Positions 6,494-10,066 of a stretch of 10,066 nt of DNA are shown here, piece after piece. Position 1 is the first letter of the stretch; the number at the start of each line of letters is the position of its first letter. Under the pieces are notes generated by a model that worked only from the letters and a program-made list of their open reading frames with translations, was not told the origin of the DNA and did no database searches. The position numbers and the translations under genes were made by a program. Source of the stretch: an uncultured Spirochaetaceae bacterium (GTDB taxonomy: Bacteria > Spirochaetota > Spirochaetia > Treponematales > Treponemataceae); assembly GCA_902796985.1 (NCBI GenBank), contig CADBRC010000204.1, positions 1 through 10,066 of the forward strand, in the 5' to 3' direction.

Positions 6494-7135
6494 ATGACGA
6501 TTTATTCCATTCCAAAGCCTCTCAGGACAATCATATTCGACATCGACGGAACCCTCTATACAAGCGCGGCCTACGTCTTCGAGCAGGTGGATGCGCAGGT
6601 ACGCCACCTCGCTCACATCCGGGGCAGGCCGGAGGATGAGGTCAGGAAGGAAATCTTTGATTTCAGGAAGCGTTGGGCGGCGGAACACGGAGGCAGCAAA
6701 ATCAGCCTTGGCAATACGCTCCTCTCGTTCGGCATCTCCATCGAGGAGAGTATCCGCTGGCGTGAGACCCTGCTTTTCCCGGAGAAGTACCTGAAAGCTG
6801 ACCCCAGGCTCGCCGGGGTGCTGGACGAACTTGCCCGGGAGTACCACCTTATCTGCGTGACGAACAATCCTGTTGCCGCCGCAAGGAAGACTTTGGATGT
6901 GCTGGGCGTGTCCTCCCGGCTGCCGGACATAATCGGTCTGGACACCTGCATGAAGAGCAAGCCTGCCGTTGAGATGCTGCATCTTGCGGCACAAAGGACC
7001 GGAGCCGTGGTGGAGGAGTGCCTCTCTGTCGGAGACCGCTGTGATATAGACCTTGCCCTGCCGCGCCGGATGGGCATGGGGGCAATCCTTGTCTCCGGGG
7101 TGGAGGAAGTCTATTCCCTCCCGGAAATCTTGTAG
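6494..7135 (+). CDS. HAD-superfamily phosphatase (subfamily IA-like)
   Basis: A 213-residue cytoplasmic hydrolase. All HAD motifs are visible: motif I FDIDGTLYT (15-23) with nucleophile Asp16 and acid/base Asp18; motif II VTNN (122-125) with Thr123; a motif III lysine at Lys154 or Lys156 in MKSKP; and motif IV GDRCDID (180-186) with the GDxxxxD spacing (Asp181, Asp186). The helical stretch between motifs I and II (about 22-100) is the C1 cap that selects the substrate. I chose the ATG at 6494 because homologues start just before motif I; an in-frame ATG at 6455 would overlap the kinase gene. A short CCGG-TAG-CCGG inverted repeat (6480-6490) lies just before the start, and no strong Shine-Dalgarno is seen. 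Phosphoglycolate or sugar-phosphate phosphatase activity is plausible, but the substrate is not determinable here. Confidence 0.85.
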   Translation: MTIYSIPKPLRTIIFDIDGTLYTSAAYVFEQVDAQVRHLAHIRGRPEDEVRKEIFDFRKRWAAEHGGSKISLGNTLLSFGISIEESIRWRETLLFPEKYLKADPRLAGVLDELAREYHLICVTNNPVAAARKTLDVLGVSSRLPDIIGLDTCMKSKPAVEMLHLAAQRTGAVVEECLSVGDRCDIDLALPRRMGMGAILVSGVEEVYSLPEIL

Positions 7136-7158
7136 AACTCTTTATAATATGATACAAT
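7130..7158 (+). promoter_or_regulatory. Strong predicted promoter for the MinD-like gene, giving a leaderless or near-leaderless message
   Basis: TTGTAG (7130-7135, overlapping the stop of the HAD gene), a 17-base spacer, an extended TGA (7150-7152) and a -10 TACAAT (7153-7158). The transcription start would fall near 7165, essentially on the ATG at 7166. A second -10-like TATAAT at 7143-7148 lacks a good -35 and would give a leader of about ten bases. No purine-rich ribosome binding site exists in either case. Confidence 0.6.
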
Positions 7159-7165
7159 TTTTCCC

Positions 7166-8311
7166 ATGCAGATAATACCAGTTGCCTCGGGCAAGGGCGG
7201 TGTGGGCAAGAGCCTTCTGAGCGCGAACCTTGCCATAGCCTTGGGGCAGTCGGGAAAGAAGGTCGTCCTTGCTGATTTGGACTTGGGGGCTTCTAACCTG
7301 CACCTCGTCATAGGCCAGACCGTTGCCAAAAAGGGAATCGGAACATTCCTTTCGGGGCAGGGAACTTTCAAGGACCTGATAGAGCCGACGGACTACGAGA
7401 ACGTTTCCTTCATCGCGGGCGACTCGGAGATTCCCGGTTTGACCTCGCTCAAGGCGGGCAAGAAAAATGAGCTTATCCGGGAGTTTTCCTCCATAAAGGC
7501 GGACTACCTTATTCTGGACCTGGGGGCGGGAACCCACCTGACGATACTCGATATGTTCCTGCTCTCACCGCAGGGCATCGTTGTCACTGCCCCGACTGTC
7601 ACGGCAATCCTGAACGGCTACCTCTTCCTCAAGAACGTTGTCTTCCGTATGATGTACAATACATTCAAGAAAGGCAGCCCTGCGTACAAATACCTGGAGG
7701 ACATGCGGTGCAACTCGCAGGCCATGCAGAAGGTCTACATTCCCAGGCTTGTTGAGGAGCTGAAAAAGGTGGACAAACAGGGAGCTGAACTGTTTGAGTC
7801 CCGCATGCAGAAGTTCCGCCCCCGGCTCATATTGAACATGATAGACGATCCCAAGGATGCCGACCGCGCCATAAAGATACGGCATTCATGCCGGCAGTTC
7901 CTGGGGCTGGACATAGAGCATCTGGGGGTCATCTACCGCGACACGATGCAGGACAAGGCGCTTTCATCCCGCCTGCCCGTCATCATCTACAAGCCTCATT
8001 CGGTTATCGCGCAGGCTATTTACCGCATAGCCGAGAAGATAAAGCAGGAGGAGTCGCTTGCCTTCGATTCCGCCTACGACATGACCCAGGTCGCCGACCA
8101 GTCCTTCGACCTTGCAAGCGAGGAGGCGACCGACGATTTCGCCGCAAAGATGTCCTACATCGAGGAGCTGACGGGAAGCGGCGCATTGACTACGGGCGAA
8201 CTGGTGGAGCTGCTCAAGCAGCAGCACTACGAGTTGACCCAGCTCCGCAACGAGAACAATTTGCTCAAGAAGAAGCTCGTCGATGCGGCCAAGAAAGGCT
8301 ACAAAGTCTAA
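7166..8311 (+). CDS. MinD/ParA-like P-loop ATPase with C-terminal coiled coil
   Basis: A 381-residue deviant-Walker ATPase. SGKGGVGKS (8-16) has the signature Lys10 as well as Lys15; VVLADLDLGASNLHLV (33-48) is the Walker A' region; DYLILDLGAG (113-122) is Walker B. Such proteins dimerise on ATP and position other complexes at membranes, poles or flagellar bases. The middle (about 160-215) is longer than in classical MinD. After the NTPase core ends (about 292) there is an acidic linker and then a heptad-like tail with regular leucines (about 344-371, ELVELLKQQHYELTQLRNEN and on), likely a short coiled coil. No MinC, MinE, FlhF or ParB gene is nearby, so the partner is unknown. The start is fixed by an in-frame stop at 7145-7147 and by the Walker A position. 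No Shine-Dalgarno precedes it. The lgt gene follows after 11 bases, suggesting co-transcription with envelope genes. Confidence 0.85.
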   Translation: MQIIPVASGKGGVGKSLLSANLAIALGQSGKKVVLADLDLGASNLHLVIGQTVAKKGIGTFLSGQGTFKDLIEPTDYENVSFIAGDSEIPGLTSLKAGKKNELIREFSSIKADYLILDLGAGTHLTILDMFLLSPQGIVVTAPTVTAILNGYLFLKNVVFRMMYNTFKKGSPAYKYLEDMRCNSQAMQKVYIPRLVEELKKVDKQGAELFESRMQKFRPRLILNMIDDPKDADRAIKIRHSCRQFLGLDIEHLGVIYRDTMQDKALSSRLPVIIYKPHSVIAQAIYRIAEKIKQEESLAFDSAYDMTQVADQSFDLASEEATDDFAAKMSYIEELTGSGALTTGELVELLKQQHYELTQLRNENNLLKKKLVDAAKKGYKV

Positions 8312-8322
8312 TAAGGTTAAAA

Positions 8323-9363
8323 ATGCAGGGTTCGCAATTTTTTCTTCCATTATATATCGAGTATCCCGGATGGATTCAGCCCGAGATTTTCCCCGGTGTG
8401 CCTATTCTCGGGCTCATCCGCTGGTACGGGCTCATGTATGTGTTCGCATTCACGACGGCGTTCCTCATCCTCAAGAAGGAGATGCGCGACGGGGATCTGG
8501 ACACGGCGGACTATAAGGCGAGCGAGGACGACATCTTCAGTTTCATCGCCTGGGGAATCGTGTTTCTGCTCCTGGGTGCGAGGATATTCTCCTGCCTGGT
8601 CTATGACACGAGCGGGGATTATCAGAAGAAACCCTGGCTGATTTTCTGGCCCTTTGACCCCCTGACCCACAAGTTCAGCGGTTTTGCCGGCATGTCTTAC
8701 CACGGCGGTTTCATCGGGGGGCTCCTGGGGATGATCCTCTGGTGCGCTGTCCACAAGAAGCCTCTCTGGAAGTGGGTTGACGCTATGTGCGCTGCTATCC
8801 CGTTGGGTTATACATTCGGGAGAATCGGCAACTTCATGAACGGAGAGCTGTACGGAAGGATAACCACCGTTTCCTGGGGCATGGTTTTTCCCCGGGCGAG
8901 ACAGGCAGGCGAAACTTTCTCCGCGAGCCTTCCCTGGGTGCAGGAATTTGCTTCCCGCTGCGGCATGGTCATAAAGGAGGGTGAAAAGCTTGTCAACCTG
9001 CCCCGCCATCCCAGCCAGCTCTACGAGGCCTTCTTTGAAGGAATCGTCCTTTTTGCCCTCCTCTGGTTCCTCAGAAAGCGGAAGCCCTTCGACGGATTTG
9101 TCGGCTGCATGTATGCGATAGGCTATGGGGTTGCCCGCTTCATAATCGAATATTTCCGGCAGCCGGATTCCGACCTGGGATTCCGCCTGTCTTCTGTGAA
9201 TGCTGCGGCAGGGGAAGAGGCCCATGCGATTTACCGCAACAGCTCCCTGTTTGACATCTCTACCGGGCAGATTTTATGTGCCCTCATGGTCGTGGGCTGT
9301 CTTGCCCTGATGCTGGTTCTTTGGCTCCTGTCTCTGCGGCGGAACAAAAGGGCAGGGCAATAG
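8323..9363 (+). CDS. lgt: Phosphatidylglycerol-prolipoprotein diacylglyceryl transferase
   Basis: Transfers diacylglycerol from phosphatidylglycerol to the lipobox cysteine of prolipoproteins, the first step of lipoprotein maturation, in the inner membrane. Family marks: the WYGLMY segment in the first helix (34-39), [11 protein letters not shown] (123-133) with the conserved His127, the Lgt signature [14 protein letters not shown] (166-179), RHPSQLYEA (228-236), and the [11 protein letters not shown] region (272-282) with conserved Arg272, Glu276 and Arg279. Multiple membrane helices are apparent. At 346 residues it is longer than the usual 260-300; the extra length lies at about 190-226 and about 285-312. 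The frame stays open far upstream inside the MinD-like gene, but I chose the ATG at 8323: it follows an AAGG ribosome site at 8313-8316, lies 11 bases after the previous stop, and gives a normal Lgt N-terminus. Confidence 0.95.
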   Translation: MQGSQFFLPLYIEYPGWIQPEIFPGVPILGLIRWYGLMYVFAFTTAFLILKKEMRDGDLDTADYKASEDDIFSFIAWGIVFLLLGARIFSCLVYDTSGDYQKKPWLIFWPFDPLTHKFSGFAGMSYHGGFIGGLLGMILWCAVHKKPLWKWVDAMCAAIPLGYTFGRIGNFMNGELYGRITTVSWGMVFPRARQAGETFSASLPWVQEFASRCGMVIKEGEKLVNLPRHPSQLYEAFFEGIVLFALLWFLRKRKPFDGFVGCMYAIGYGVARFIIEYFRQPDSDLGFRLSSVNAAAGEEAHAIYRNSSLFDISTGQILCALMVVGCLALMLVLWLLSLRRNKRAGQ

Positions 9364-9371
9364 GAGGGGAT

Positions 9372-10066
9372 ATGTACGAGTACCAGGTGGAAGGGGGATT
9401 CCCCATAAAAGGCAGCATCACGGCGAGCGGCAACAAGAACGCGGCCCTGCCCTGCATCGCTGCGACGCTGTTGACCAGGGAGCCGGTGATTCTCCGGAAT
9501 ATCCCCGACATAGAAGACACCAATGTCATGCTCCAGATTCTCACCGCGCTCGGCGTGGGTGTGGAGAAAGTTGACGAGCATGCATGGAAGATAGACGCAG
9601 CGCAGATAAACTCCAGTACCATCCCTGCTCAGATGAGCCGGAAAATCCGTGCCTCCATTCTCTTTGCGGGGCCCCTCGTTGCCCGCACGGGTAAGGCGGT
9701 CATGCTGCCCCCGGGCGGTGATGTCATCGGGCGGCGCAGGCTGGACACCCATTTCCTTGCGCTTGAGGAGCTGGGTGCCCGTATTTCCGCCGAGGGGCAC
9801 TTTGAGTTTACGGCGAACAAGCTGGTCGGCACTGACCTCTTTTTGGACGAGGCCTCCGTCACAGCAACGGAGAATGCGATAATGGCAGCCGTCCTCGCTG
9901 AGGGCCGGACCGACATCACGAACGCTGCAAGCGAACCCCACGTACAGGATCTCTGCGAGATGCTGAACCAGATGGGGGCGAAGATAGCGGGCATTGGAAG
10001 CAATGTCCTGCACATAGAGGGAGTAAAGAAGCTTTCCGGTACGGACTTTACGATTGGCCCGGACTA
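9372..10066 (+). CDS. murA: UDP-N-acetylglucosamine 1-carboxyvinyltransferase (5' part only)
   Basis: Transfers enolpyruvate from PEP to UDP-GlcNAc, the first committed step of peptidoglycan synthesis, in the cytoplasm. The window holds 231 codons of about 420 and then ends. Marks: [10 protein letters not shown] (18-27) with catalytic Lys22, the [11 protein letters not shown] segment (43-53), and the active-site loop [14 protein letters not shown] (112-125). In this loop the residue equivalent to E. coli Cys115 is Asp117 (codon at 9720-9722). The same change is known in Mycobacterium, Chlamydia and Borrelia MurA and makes the enzyme insensitive to fosfomycin, which must alkylate that Cys. The loop Arg (E. 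coli Arg120) appears kept at Arg122, while the following Pro is replaced by Arg123. A strong AGGAGG (9362-9367) overlaps the lgt stop, four bases before the ATG, so murA is probably co-translated with lgt. AroA is unlikely given the NKNAALP motif. Confidence 0.93.
   Translation, partial: MYEYQVEGGFPIKGSITASGNKNAALPCIAATLLTREPVILRNIPDIEDTNVMLQILTALGVGVEKVDEHAWKIDAAQINSSTIPAQMSRKIRASILFAGPLVARTGKAVMLPPGGDVIGRRRLDTHFLALEELGARISAEGHFEFTANKLVGTDLFLDEASVTATENAIMAAVLAEGRTDITNAASEPHVQDLCEMLNQMGAKIAGIGSNVLHIEGVKKLSGTDFTIGPD

Noticed and set aside
7888..8322. Upstream extension of the lgt frame through the MinD-like gene
   Set aside because: This part is an out-of-frame reading of the MinD-like gene. 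It is Arg/Gly/Pro-rich and unlike any Lgt N-terminus, while 8323 has a ribosome site and a proper start.
8350..9225. 291-residue minus-strand open frame opposite lgt
   Set aside because: Shadow of a well-supported membrane enzyme gene, with no hydrophobic or domain pattern of its own.

Overview
The window looks like chromosomal core sequence from a spirochaete, most likely a GC-rich member of the Treponema group. Evidence: an unusually long PRPP synthetase (428 aa), a MurA with Asp in place of the usual catalytic Cys, a long Lgt, and a LolA-like protein next to FtsX-type permeases and a putative outer-membrane barrel. The genus is inferred from memory of these families, not from a search. All genes lie on the + strand and are packed tightly, with overlaps or gaps under 85 bases. 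I see no tRNA, rRNA, CRISPR array, insertion sequence or phage gene.

Region 1 (1-3888) is an envelope-transport operon. It holds the tail of one FtsX-like permease, a complete second FtsX-like permease (186-1502), a secreted LolA-like protein (start reset to 1538-2329) and a secreted protein with acidic repeats and a probable C-terminal beta-barrel (2329-3888). The first two genes and the last two genes overlap by a few bases. The arrangement fits a Lol-type or MacB-type inner-membrane ABC exporter handing cargo through a periplasmic carrier to the outer membrane. The ATPase would have to be upstream, outside the window. The barrel gene carries a run of nine G's, and a one-base change in that run would stop translation early in either direction.

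Region 2 (about 3912-7135) starts with a recognisable promoter and contains prs (PRPP synthetase), a short FGGY-family sugar kinase with an acidic loop, and a small HAD phosphatase. Overlaps or short gaps suggest one transcript. Prs uses ribose 5-phosphate, so the two neighbours may handle a related sugar or its phosphate, but their substrates are unknown.

Region 3 (about 7130-10066) starts with a second strong promoter whose predicted transcription start falls almost on the ATG of a MinD/ParA-like ATPase, suggesting a leaderless message. It continues with lgt (lipoprotein diacylglyceryl transferase) and murA (first step of peptidoglycan precursor synthesis), which runs off the end of the window. 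This puts a spatial-organisation ATPase together with two envelope biosynthesis enzymes.

The strongest leads are the Lol-like cluster with its barrel protein and G9 tract, the odd FGGY kinase, and the leaderless MinD-like gene with a coiled-coil tail. The MurA Cys-to-Asp change predicts natural fosfomycin resistance.
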